From Alteromonas_F sp964429915 (GTDB lineage: Bacteria > Pseudomonadota > Gammaproteobacteria > Enterobacterales > Alteromonadaceae): a stretch of 64,000 bases of DNA. A model generated the notes under the pieces. The model saw only the letters and a program-made list of their open reading frames with translations, was not told the DNA's origin and made no database searches. Shown here piece after piece: positions 44,339-52,417 of this stretch; position 1 is the first letter of the stretch; each line of letters begins with the position of its first letter. Made by a program: the position numbers and the translations under genes. Where the stretch lies: contig CAYSDZ010000010.1 in NCBI GenBank assembly GCA_964429915.1, forward strand, positions 32,876 to 96,875, written 5' to 3'.

Positions 44339-45289
44339 TTAATTCGATAAACTATAAACATAAGCTGCAACAACGTGTATTTTGTCTTCACCCAAGGTTT
44401 TCTTGAACGAAGGCATAACGCCGTTTCGACCGTAATTTAAAGTTTCGGTTACCGTCTTTTCACTACCACCATACAACCAAACTTGGTCTGTTAAATTTGG
44501 CGCGCCGATCGTTTGATTGCCTTTGCCGTCGGCTCCGTGACAGGCCGCACAAGCTGCAAAACGCACTTTACCTTTCTCAGCAAGGGCTTGATTAACGTCT
44601 CTTCCACTCAGGCTTAGTGTGTAGGCCACGACTTCCTTGATGCCTTCCTCACCAAAAGCAGGCAGCCAAGCAGGCATAGCGGCTTGTCTTCCAAGTAATA
44701 GTGTTTCTTTAATTTTCGCGCCACTTCCGCCGTATAACCAATCGTCGTCAGTTAAGTTTGGAAAGCCACCGTTTTGACCCCTTGCATCTGAGCCGTGGCA
44801 CTGAGAGCAGTTTTGCATAAATAAGCGCTGACCGATTTTTGTCGCTTCTTCATTTCTTGCGAGATCTTCAACAGGTACTTTACGGAACTCAGCAAAAATG
44901 GGCGCAAACGTTTGGTCAGCAAAGTCGAGTTCTCTGTCATACTGAACCAAATAGCCTTCTTCTTTGGCGTCAATTCGAGCTTGCTCTGACTCTGCCCGAG
45001 TAAGAATACCTTGGTTAGAGCTTTTCCAACCCCACAAACCTTCCCAAGCGCCTAAGCCGGGGTAGAGCGCTAAGTAAATAAATCCCCAAATAATCACAAT
45101 ATAAAATAAGTACGTCCACCATTTGGGGAGCGGGTTATTGATCTCGACAATTCCGTCGAATTCATGGCCCATTGATTCTCCCTCAGGAACGCCCGTCTTA
45201 TTTGATAGTGTCCATTTTAAAATCATGTAACACCCTATGATCGTCCCTATGGTGATCACAGAGATCCAAATTGTCCAAAACATATTCAT
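44339..45289 (-). CDS. ccoP: cbb3-type cytochrome c oxidase subunit III (diheme)
   Basis: 316 residues with two N-terminal membrane segments and two heme-c motifs, CSQCH and CAACH, each followed by a late Met ligand (QAAMPAW, NGVMPSF). It passes electrons from cytochrome c to CcoN via CcoO. Starts 3 nt after the ccoQ stop. Confidence 0.96.
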   Translation of the reverse strand: MNMFWTIWISVITIGTIIGCYMILKWTLSNKTGVPEGESMGHEFDGIVEINNPLPKWWTYLFYIVIIWGFIYLALYPGLGAWEGLWGWKSSNQGILTRAESEQARIDAKEEGYLVQYDRELDFADQTFAPIFAEFRKVPVEDLARNEEATKIGQRLFMQNCSQCHGSDARGQNGGFPNLTDDDWLYGGSGAKIKETLLLGRQAAMPAWLPAFGEEGIKEVVAYTLSLSGRDVNQALAEKGKVRFAACAACHGADGKGNQTIGAPNLTDQVWLYGGSEKTVTETLNYGRNGVMPSFKKTLGEDKIHVVAAYVYSLSN

Positions 45290-45292
45290 GGA

Positions 45293-45472
45293 TTATTGCT
45301 CCCGCTGGGTTTTATTAGTGTCAGCTTGTTGTTGTTCTTCATCTGCGAAAGGTAGATTAGCGGCCTCTTCGAACCTTTTTGTATTTCTACGGCTAAACGC
45401 CCACCACACAACACCAATAAAAGAAATAAAAACGACTAATGTAAAAATAGTGCCTATCGTACCTTGGTCCAT
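45293..45472 (-). CDS. ccoQ: cbb3-type oxidase subunit IV, CcoQ
   Basis: 59 residues: MDQGTIGTIFTLVVFISFIG membrane helix, then VVWWAFSRRNTKRFEEAANLPF as two short stretches, the standard CcoQ pattern, and a Gln-rich tail. It stabilises the complex. The ATG overlaps the ccoO stop, and its stop lies 3 nt before the ccoP ATG. Confidence 0.93.
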   Translation of the reverse strand: MDQGTIGTIFTLVVFISFIGVVWWAFSRRNTKRFEEAANLPFADEEQQQADTNKTQREQ

Positions 45473-46077
45473 TACTGCAAGTAAGTCCCTAGTGATTGAA
45501 GATAAGCAATAAGGGCTTCCATTTCGGTTTTACCCTCAACGGCTAATTTTGCGCCTGCTATATCCTCGTCTGTGTAAGGCACTCCAAATGTACGAAAGAC
45601 GTCCATCTTTTTAGCAGTCTCATTACCACTTAGCGTATTTTCAGCTAACCAAGGAAAACCTGGCATATTTGATTCTGGTACAACGTCTCTGGGGTTCATT
45701 AGGTGAACACGATGCCATTCGTCACTGTAACGTCCACCGACTCGAGCTAAATCAGGCCCTGTTCGCTTAGACCCCCACAAAAAGGGGTGTTCCCAGACCG
45801 ATTCGCCCGCCACGCTGTAGTGGCCGTAACGCTCTGTTTCAGCTCTAAACGGACGTATCATTTGACTGTGACAACCCACACAGCCTTCACGAATGTAGAT
45901 ATCTCTACCTTCTAGCTGCAAAGCTGTGTAAGGTTTTAACCCTTTTACAGGCTCCATCGTTTCTTGCTGAAACATGAGGGGGGTTATCTGTACCATGGCG
46001 CCTAAACTAATAGCGACCAAAATTAGAATAGTCAGTAAGCCGACATTTTTTTCTATTATTTCATGAGTATTAATCAT
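45472..46077 (-). CDS. ccoO: cbb3-type cytochrome c oxidase subunit II (monoheme)
   Basis: 201 residues: one membrane anchor (GLLTILILVAISLGAMVQI), heme-c motif CVGCHSQ, and ESNMPGFPWL with the Met axial ligand. It links CcoP to the catalytic subunit. Between ccoN (10 nt) and ccoQ (overlap). Confidence 0.96.
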   Translation of the reverse strand: MINTHEIIEKNVGLLTILILVAISLGAMVQITPLMFQQETMEPVKGLKPYTALQLEGRDIYIREGCVGCHSQMIRPFRAETERYGHYSVAGESVWEHPFLWGSKRTGPDLARVGGRYSDEWHRVHLMNPRDVVPESNMPGFPWLAENTLSGNETAKKMDVFRTFGVPYTDEDIAGAKLAVEGKTEMEALIAYLQSLGTYLQ

Positions 46078-46087
46078 AATTTACTCC

Positions 46088-47521
46088 TTATGCTGCCTGA
46101 GGAGCTAGTTCGGGCGAAGAGCTATTTTTGGGAGCGCGCACTGTTCTATAAGTGTTGTACGCCATCACCAACATACCTGCGACCACAAATAATCCGCCGA
46201 TAAAGCGCATTACATAAAAGGGTTTTGACGCTTCAAGTGCTTCTACGAAGCTATATTTCAATGTGCCGTCAGCATTAATGGCTCGCCACATCATGCCTTG
46301 AGCCACACCTGATATCCACATTGCAACGATATACAGCACAACACCAATAGTTGCTAACCAAAAGTGCACATTAACCAACGAGGTACTGTACATGTTTTTC
46401 TGGCCAAATAGTGGCGGAATAAGATGATAGCAAGAACCTATCGACACCATGGCTACCCAGCCTAATGCACCAGAGTGTACATGACCAATGGTCCAGTCGG
46501 TATAATGAGACAACGCGTTTACGGTTTTAATGGCCATCATCGGACCTTCAAACGTTGACATTCCATAAAACGATAAAGATACGATTAAAAATCTCAATAC
46601 AGGATCCGTTCGCAATTTATGCCATGCACCTGAAAGTGTCATTATGCCGTTGATCATGCCTCCCCATGAGGGAACGAACAAAATCAGCGACATCACCATA
46701 CCTAAAGACTGAGTCCAGTCGGGTAGGGCAGTGTAGTGTAAATGGTGAGGGCCCGCCCAGATGTATAAGGAAATGAGCGCCCAAAAATGCACAATGGATA
46801 AACGGTAGGAATAAACGGGACGACCCGCCTGCTTAGGAACAAAGTAGTACATCATCCCCAAAAACCCCGCCGTTAAGAAAAAGCCTACTGCATTATGCCC
46901 ATACCACCATTGCATCATGGCATCTACCGCACCTGCGTAAATTGAATAAGACTTCGTAAACGAAACAGGGATCGCCATGCTGTTGCCAATATGCAGTACC
47001 GCGACGGTTAACATGAAAGCACCGAAAAACCAGTTCGCAACGTAAATATGAGACACTTTTCTAATAATCAAGGTGCCAAAAAAATTGATAATGTACGCTA
47101 TCCAAACCAACGCGATAAGTATGTCTATCGGCCACTCAAGCTCAGCGTATTCTTTACTGGTGGTAAGCCCCAGAGGTAAGGTGATCGCCGCTAAAACAAT
47201 AACCGCTTGCCATCCCCAAAAGGTGAAAGCAGCGAGTTTGTCTGAAAATAGTCTAACCTGTGAGGTTCTCTGAACAACATAATAGGAAGTAGCAAAAAGC
47301 GCACACCCACCAAAAGCAAAAATAACCGCATTCGTGTGCAGTGGCCGCAGCCGAGAAAAAGTTAAATAGGGAATATCAAAGTTTAGGGCGGGTGCAAAAA
47401 GTTGTGCGGCTATAAATGCGCCTAAGCCCATTCCCACAATACCCCATACTACGGTCATAATGGTAAATTGTCTTACCACTTTATAGTTGTAATCAGGTTT
47501 AACCTGGCTGAGTTCACTCAT
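46088..47521 (-). CDS. ccoN: cbb3-type cytochrome c oxidase catalytic subunit I
   Basis: Proton-pumping oxygen-reducing subunit with high oxygen affinity. The 477 residues form about twelve helices with the heme/CuB histidines in RLRPLHTNAVIF, WWYGHNAVGFF, AGPHHLHYT and IGHVHSGALGW. The active-site Tyr of C-type oxidases lies in the SLSFYGMSTFEGP helix. First gene of ccoNOQP. An FNR-like sequence is visible about 130 nt upstream. Confidence 0.97.
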   Translation of the reverse strand: MSELSQVKPDYNYKVVRQFTIMTVVWGIVGMGLGAFIAAQLFAPALNFDIPYLTFSRLRPLHTNAVIFAFGGCALFATSYYVVQRTSQVRLFSDKLAAFTFWGWQAVIVLAAITLPLGLTTSKEYAELEWPIDILIALVWIAYIINFFGTLIIRKVSHIYVANWFFGAFMLTVAVLHIGNSMAIPVSFTKSYSIYAGAVDAMMQWWYGHNAVGFFLTAGFLGMMYYFVPKQAGRPVYSYRLSIVHFWALISLYIWAGPHHLHYTALPDWTQSLGMVMSLILFVPSWGGMINGIMTLSGAWHKLRTDPVLRFLIVSLSFYGMSTFEGPMMAIKTVNALSHYTDWTIGHVHSGALGWVAMVSIGSCYHLIPPLFGQKNMYSTSLVNVHFWLATIGVVLYIVAMWISGVAQGMMWRAINADGTLKYSFVEALEASKPFYVMRFIGGLFVVAGMLVMAYNTYRTVRAPKNSSSPELAPQAA

Positions 47522-47651
47522 TGTTTATATTTCCACTTATCAATTGGAATTGTATTAAAGTACGCTGTTAAATGCTTAGACCGAAGCCTAGTGTAACCAT
47601 AGCAAATTATGGTTATATTGCGTGATTTTACTCTGTCGTTTTTATGCTTAT

Positions 47652-47665
47652 GTGTTATGGATCAA
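47652..47665 (-). promoter_or_regulatory. Possible FNR-type site upstream of ccoN
   Basis: The minus strand reads TTGATCCATAACAC, matching 8 of 10 defined bases of TTGAT-N4-ATCAA, with a perfect left half and a weak right half. cco operons are commonly activated by FNR/Anr at low oxygen. A start site around 47615 would place it near -41. Only a by-eye match. Confidence 0.4.
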
Positions 47666-47784
47666 ATACACGCATTTTTGCAATGCGGATAATAAATATC
47701 TTAATTACAAAAAGATACACTTGAGCACTGATATAATGCATTAAAGTAATAAAGCTTTATTTACACTAACAAAATAAAAACAAA

Positions 47785-48249
47785 ATGATCACAATAATGA
47801 AAAAAAAAGCCACTTCTTCTCTAATTGCCTCGTTATGCGTGCTCGGCTTGTTTGGTCTTATCTTAATAAGTGTCAGCAGTATTAATCACTCAGATCATAC
47901 TTCAGGTTCTACTCAATCTTGTGATATCACAAACAAACCCTGTGTTATCGCGCTTGGGCAGAATAATCTTAAAGTTGAATTTTTTGAACCTCCTCAAATA
48001 GAAGAGCAACTGAGTTTGCGTATATCAAGTGATCGCGTTTTTACAATAAAAGACGTTTCTATTCGTGGCATTAATATGTATATGGGTGTCATCGCCGTTA
48101 TTGAAGAAAATTCTACAAATCTCGAATGGGAGGGTTGGACTTTACTAGGTGCCTGTTCTGAACCGAATATGATTTGGCAACTTACGATCCATATTGAAGT
48201 AGATGAAAACACAATAACTAAACGTCTTACCTTTAAGACGTTTAGTTAA
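47785..48249 (+). CDS. Hypothetical membrane-anchored protein beside the cbb3 operon
   Basis: 154 residues (or 150 from ATG 47797): a Lys-rich start, one hydrophobic anchor (LIASLCVLGLFGLILISV), then an extracytoplasmic domain with CDITNKPC, a G-x-NMYMG stretch and ACSEPNMIWQL. Regular Cys and Met placements in an exported domain next to copper-oxidase genes hint at a metal-linked role, but I do not recognise a named family and none is assigned. Divergent from ccoN, convergent with the bacterioferritins. Confidence 0.7.
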   Translation: MITIMKKKATSSLIASLCVLGLFGLILISVSSINHSDHTSGSTQSCDITNKPCVIALGQNNLKVEFFEPPQIEEQLSLRISSDRVFTIKDVSIRGINMYMGVIAVIEENSTNLEWEGWTLLGACSEPNMIWQLTIHIEVDENTITKRLTFKTFS

Positions 48250-48258
48250 TATCGCTTG

Positions 48259-48732
48259 TTACATTTGCGACTGTAAATAATTAGACAATCCTAAACGCTT
48301 TATAAGGCCCAGCTGCTGCTCAAGCCAATGGGCGTGATCTTCTTCTGTATCATCAAGCAGAATTAACAGCATATCGCGCGTTACGTAATCTTTTTCCTTT
48401 TCGCACAAGGCGATAGTTTCACGTAAGGCAGACGCTACTTCGTATTCAACTCGTAAGTCACTCTCTAGCATCGAAGGAACGTCACTTCCCACTTCGAAGC
48501 CAGTCCTATTTTGCATATCAGGCCGGCCTTCGAGAAACAGCATGCGTTCGATCAATTTCGTTGCGTGCCCTTTTTCATCGTCGAATTCATGGCTGATACG
48601 CTCATATAATTTATTGAGCCCCCAATCTAAATACATTTGCGAATGAATAAAGTATTGGTCCATAGCCGCTAATTCAAATGCCAATAAACTATTCAGCGCA
48701 TTAATTACTTTTTGATTACCTTTGATGTCCAT
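48259..48732 (-). CDS. bfr: Bacterioferritin subunit with ferroxidase centre, no heme Met
   Basis: 157-residue four-helix ferritin. Ferroxidase ligands are present: Glu in AFELAAMDQ, E and H in DDEKGHA, Glu in LRETIAL, and E-x-x-H in TEEDHAHWLE. The heme-ligand Met (position 52 of E. coli Bfr) is replaced, since the aligned stretch reads DDEKGHA. So this subunit should oxidise iron but not bind heme. It starts at the stop of the other bfr gene, and the two probably build a mixed shell. Confidence 0.92.
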   Translation of the reverse strand: MDIKGNQKVINALNSLLAFELAAMDQYFIHSQMYLDWGLNKLYERISHEFDDEKGHATKLIERMLFLEGRPDMQNRTGFEVGSDVPSMLESDLRVEYEVASALRETIALCEKEKDYVTRDMLLILLDDTEEDHAHWLEQQLGLIKRLGLSNYLQSQM

Positions 48733-49211
48733 TAGTCGTCATCCCCCATCACTTGAGCCTGTAAATAATTCTCAATACCCATGTTTTCTATCTGATATTC
48801 TTGCGTTTCTATCCAGTCTAGGTGTTCTTCTTCGTATTCCAACAAATCTGTTAGCAAGTCTCGACTCACATAGTCCTTTGCGGTTTCGCATAACTTTACA
48901 GCAGCTCTAATTACTTCGATTTGCTCGGCTTGAAACCGCTTGTCACAACTGAGCATTTCTTCCGTGTCTTCACCAATGTATAACTTTCCTAAAGCCTGCA
49001 AATTTGGAAGCCCTTCCAAAAACAAAATGCGTTCGATTAACGCATCAGCTTGCTTCATATCTTTAATCGATTTTTTGTACAACTTTTCGTTAAGCTCAGT
49101 TAATCCCCAGTTTTTGTACATGCGAGCATGCAAAAAGTACTGGTTGATTGATGTTAGCTCTGTTGTAAGAACTTGATTTAATTCAGTAATGACTTTTTTG
49201 TCGCCTTTCAT
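48732..49211 (-). CDS. bfr: Bacterioferritin subunit with heme Met, degraded ferroxidase site
   Basis: 159 residues beginning MKGDKKVITELNQVL. The aligned position of Met52 is Met (KDMKQAD), so it can coordinate the intersubunit heme. Ferroxidase residues are changed: Glu51 to Asp, His54 to Gln, and Glu94 apparently to Ala (VIRAAVKL). First gene of the pair and presumably upstream in the same transcript. Iron release rather than oxidation is the inferred specialism. Confidence 0.92.
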   Translation of the reverse strand: MKGDKKVITELNQVLTTELTSINQYFLHARMYKNWGLTELNEKLYKKSIKDMKQADALIERILFLEGLPNLQALGKLYIGEDTEEMLSCDKRFQAEQIEVIRAAVKLCETAKDYVSRDLLTDLLEYEEEHLDWIETQEYQIENMGIENYLQAQVMGDDD

Positions 49212-49330
49212 TTATTTCTCCAAGGCTATGTTGACTTTGTTAAGTATATACAGAATATAGAAAAAGTCAAAAAAATCATTTAAAAACAATAACATACAAA
49301 TGATAATGGTTTTTGATTTGTTATTGATTC

Positions 49331-50917
49331 TTATTTGGTGGAAATGTTGGGTTCAGTTGAATGAATAAAATTTAGGCTTTCTTCAGCGAAGCCTAAGCCA
49401 GCATCGGTAAAAAAGTTAAAGACTTTATCAACACCATTGACTAACAAGGTATCAACTTCATCTTGATAACGAGCGACGGCTGCAACTTTGCCTTGGTATC
49501 CCGCGTTTCTTAATTCCCTATTTATATTGCTCACATCGTCAATAGACGGTAAGGCCAATAACACTAACTTCATACTGCTAATATCAATGTTTTCCCACAA
49601 ATCGATATCTTCACCATCGCCCAAAATAACATCTAAACCGTCATTTTTTAGCTGGGTGACTTTTTCTTTGTCGGCATCCATACCAAACACTCGTTGACCC
49701 ACTAAATTGTTTAAAGACGTATATGCGCCTTTGCCTACTCTCCCCATTCCAACCACCAAAAATTCGACATCCGATAAAACGGGATACATGTCTTCAGGAA
49801 GACGTTGAGATTTTTCAAAGCGTCTGAGTGAGGTTTTGAAGCGGGTGTACTGCTTGTGAGATGTCTTATAGAGCATGCTAGTAATAACAAATGATAAGGA
49901 GGTGGCGATAGCTAACACCACCAACCACTCTTCACTTAACATACCCAGTGAGACAGATAACGCACCAACAATAAGACCAAATTCACTATAATTTGATAAC
50001 GCCAAACCGGATAGGTAAGCGGTTCTTGCACGTAAACGTAATAAGGTAAATAAGCCATAAAACAATATAAATTTTACTGGCATGAAGAGACATAAAATTA
50101 ACGCAATGCCGATGATGTTTATCGTTGGCAATGCCGATAGACCAATACTTAAGAAAAAACCGATTAAAAATAAATCTTTGAAACTAAGTAATGATTTAGA
50201 AAGCTCCACGGCCTTCACATGCTTTGACAAAAGCAAGCCAGCGATGAGGGCGCCCAGATCGCCTTTTATGCTTACCGCTTCAAAGATATGATAGCCACCT
50301 AACGCAAATATGAAGCCAGTAAGAGGGAGTAACTCGCCATGCCCCGATTTATTAACAATACGATAAAAAACAGGGATTAACGGAAATAACCCTAGCAAAG
50401 AAAAAGCTAAGATAGATGGGGTTTTGCCTGTCGTGATCACCATATACAAAACAGCAATAACGTCTTGCATCACCAAAACTGCAATTGCAATTTTACCGTG
50501 TCGTGTACGACTTTCGCCCGATTCCTCCAATACTTTTACAACACAAACCGTACTGCTAAAACTTAAGGCAAAGCCGATTAATAAAGCGGTATTCAGGGGG
50601 ATATCGCTTATAAACGATAAACCAATTGATATGCCATAGATGATACTTGAAATTGCTAGCACCCAAATGCCGCTGTGGGTCAAACTACTCACAATGACTT
50701 CTCTACGAACTAGATCTTTAATATTGAGCTTTAAGCCAATGCTAAACAGCATAATGGTAATGCCTAAATCAGCAATATCGGTGAGCGTTTCGGTAAGCGT
50801 AAAACCGAGTAAATTAAGTGCGAAGCCGGCAGCTAGGTAGCCAACTAAGGGAGGAAGCCCGACAAGTTTAAAGCCAAGCCCAAAGAAAAATGCGAAAACA
50901 AGAAAGCTATACTCCAC
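49331..50917 (-). CDS. CPA2-family cation:proton antiporter with TrkA-N domain (YbaL/Kef-like)
   Basis: 528 residues: about twelve membrane helices with FALSFSSTVCVVKVLEE (the CPA2 ion-pathway region) and GDLGALIAGLLLSKH, then a cytoplasmic RCK/TrkA-N domain starting FLVVGMGRVGKGAYTSL with a nucleotide-binding G-x-G-x-x-G and FGMDADKEKV. It likely exchanges K+ or Na+ for protons under nucleotide or redox control. Exact ion unknown. No TrkA-C domain is evident. Confidence 0.9.
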   Translation of the reverse strand: MEYSFLVFAFFFGLGFKLVGLPPLVGYLAAGFALNLLGFTLTETLTDIADLGITIMLFSIGLKLNIKDLVRREVIVSSLTHSGIWVLAISSIIYGISIGLSFISDIPLNTALLIGFALSFSSTVCVVKVLEESGESRTRHGKIAIAVLVMQDVIAVLYMVITTGKTPSILAFSLLGLFPLIPVFYRIVNKSGHGELLPLTGFIFALGGYHIFEAVSIKGDLGALIAGLLLSKHVKAVELSKSLLSFKDLFLIGFFLSIGLSALPTINIIGIALILCLFMPVKFILFYGLFTLLRLRARTAYLSGLALSNYSEFGLIVGALSVSLGMLSEEWLVVLAIATSLSFVITSMLYKTSHKQYTRFKTSLRRFEKSQRLPEDMYPVLSDVEFLVVGMGRVGKGAYTSLNNLVGQRVFGMDADKEKVTQLKNDGLDVILGDGEDIDLWENIDISSMKLVLLALPSIDDVSNINRELRNAGYQGKVAAVARYQDEVDTLLVNGVDKVFNFFTDAGLGFAEESLNFIHSTEPNISTK

Positions 50918-50958
50918 AAAACCTATCCATTTTTTCTCATAGGGCTGACATTTCGCCC

Positions 50959-51477
50959 CTAGTGGGTTTCATCAATAATTTTAGACAGCTTGTTTAACTC
51001 TTCCAGCAAGGCATGTTCTTTTATTTTCAGCGCACCCAATTCGAATGTAATTTCAGCCTCTCTACGCTTTGCTTCAGAGAAACCGATAGTCCCTTCTGTT
51101 TTTAACGTTTCAGGTTGTTGAATTTCAACGGGTCGAGCAATGTCGACTACGCTTTTTATATTATCTGACTCTGCTTTAACATTCACCGCAACAGAGCGTT
51201 CTACAATGAAATCATTTTCATGTTGCTCACTTAATTCAACTTGCCTTGGAGTAGCCTGTCTAGCAGGAACGTCAATAACAGATGCAGCAACTTGCTCTTC
51301 TTTTTGTCTGTCTATTGGTTTATTAACCTTATCGAGCAAAGATAACTTTTGAGAGAAGCGCGACAAAGCGGTTTTATTTACGTGAATGCCAAATTCTAAA
51401 CATCGAATATAAATTTTTTCAATATCGCAATAGTTGTGCGAGCGAATAAGTTTTTTTACAACCTCAACTTTTTCCAT
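50959..51477 (-). CDS. Hypothetical protein with HTH-like start and coiled-coil end
   Basis: 172 residues. The first 45 (VKKLIRSHNYCDIEKIYIRC, then VNKTALSRFSQKLSLLD) resemble the small N-terminal helix-turn-helix of DUF3486/Mu gp27-type proteins. The middle is low-complexity and charged, and the last 35 are a predicted coiled coil (LGALKIKEHALLEELNKLSKI). No neighbour clarifies it. It stands alone between an antiporter and a stress-protein gene. A DNA-binding role is only a suggestion. Confidence 0.6.
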   Translation of the reverse strand: MEKVEVVKKLIRSHNYCDIEKIYIRCLEFGIHVNKTALSRFSQKLSLLDKVNKPIDRQKEEQVAASVIDVPARQATPRQVELSEQHENDFIVERSVAVNVKAESDNIKSVVDIARPVEIQQPETLKTEGTIGFSEAKRREAEITFELGALKIKEHALLEELNKLSKIIDETH

Positions 51478-51558
51478 TTTGCGTTCTTTTGTTTATCTTT
51501 CAATATACTACGGTTTATTCGTTAGTATATCGACGATTAACTTTGAAGCAATAGCACT

Positions 51559-52416
51559 TTATCGCAAAAGCAATAAGGGGATTTGAGCGTTAGCAATCAT
51601 TTTGAGCGTAAAACTGCCTAAAAATATTTCTCTCAGGCGGCTATGGCCAAAACATCCCATCACAATCAAGTCGATATCATGGCTCTGTTGATAATCAAGT
51701 AGTTGACTAGCAACGTCGCCCGATAGCACTTTGCTATGCGCTTGAATACCTACAGTATCCAAACGTTCAAGCGCTTCAGAAAGCACATTTTTACCTGCCG
51801 CTTCATCGTTGCAGACATAAATAAGGTGGCAAACCATTTGTTTATAAAGTGGTGAAGATGTTAACCAATTCAATGCTTTCTTTGCGGCATCACTTCCGTC
51901 ATAAGCTAACAACAAACGACTGGGGCGACTAAAGTGTTTATTTACAATTAAAACGGGTTTATGCAACGCTCGGATAATTGATTCTATTTGCCTACCAAGC
52001 GCGGCATTTTCTGAATCTTCTTCTTCCGTCCGTAAACCCAACACAAGCACTCGTATCTTATCTTCTAATTCAAGCAGCGTTTCAGACAAACCACCGTGTC
52101 TTTGCATGGTAAAACAGTCGCGCACGCCGTTAACTTTAGCTGTTTTCGCAGCGTCTGAAAGCAAGGCTTCGCCTTGCTCAATAAGCAGTTTACTGCGTCG
52201 TTCTTCAAGTTGTATGAGTTCGTGTAAAAGCGTTTCTCTACTCCCCAAACCAATACTTCCACTCAAGTCGCTTGTTGCTGGCATAATTGAATGTTCAACG
52301 GTGTGCAGAAAAGTTAAAGGGGTGTCAACGGTGGTTGCAATCCAAGATGCGTAATCACCAACACTACTACATGTAAAGGCATTATCAATTACTGCAAATA
52401 CGTGAGCTTGTGTCAT
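51559..52416 (-). CDS. Tandem universal stress protein (two Usp domains)
   Basis: From ATG 52416 (MTQAHVFAVIDNAFTCS) 285 residues form two Usp folds. The second (from about residue 155) has LLAYDGSDAAKKAL and the ATP-binding G-x2-G-x9-G-S motif in VMGCFGHSRLREIFLGS; the first is more diverged. The start overlaps the sulP stop by a few bases, so it is co-translated with the transporter and may modulate it. Confidence 0.9.
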   Translation of the reverse strand: MTQAHVFAVIDNAFTCSSVGDYASWIATTVDTPLTFLHTVEHSIMPATSDLSGSIGLGSRETLLHELIQLEERRSKLLIEQGEALLSDAAKTAKVNGVRDCFTMQRHGGLSETLLELEDKIRVLVLGLRTEEEDSENAALGRQIESIIRALHKPVLIVNKHFSRPSRLLLAYDGSDAAKKALNWLTSSPLYKQMVCHLIYVCNDEAAGKNVLSEALERLDTVGIQAHSKVLSGDVASQLLDYQQSHDIDLIVMGCFGHSRLREIFLGSFTLKMIANAQIPLLLLR

Positions 52417-52417
52417 T

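Noticed and set aside
45293..45472. Apparent one-base frameshift in ccoQ on a first reading of the homopolymer in its membrane helix
   Set aside because: Recounting with the opposite-strand frame across the same bases shows four A's, giving an uninterrupted 59-residue CcoQ.
49295..49325. Fur-box-like TGATAATGG sequence upstream of the bacterioferritin genes
   Set aside because: Only one half of the 19-bp pattern matches; AT-rich DNA gives this often by chance.
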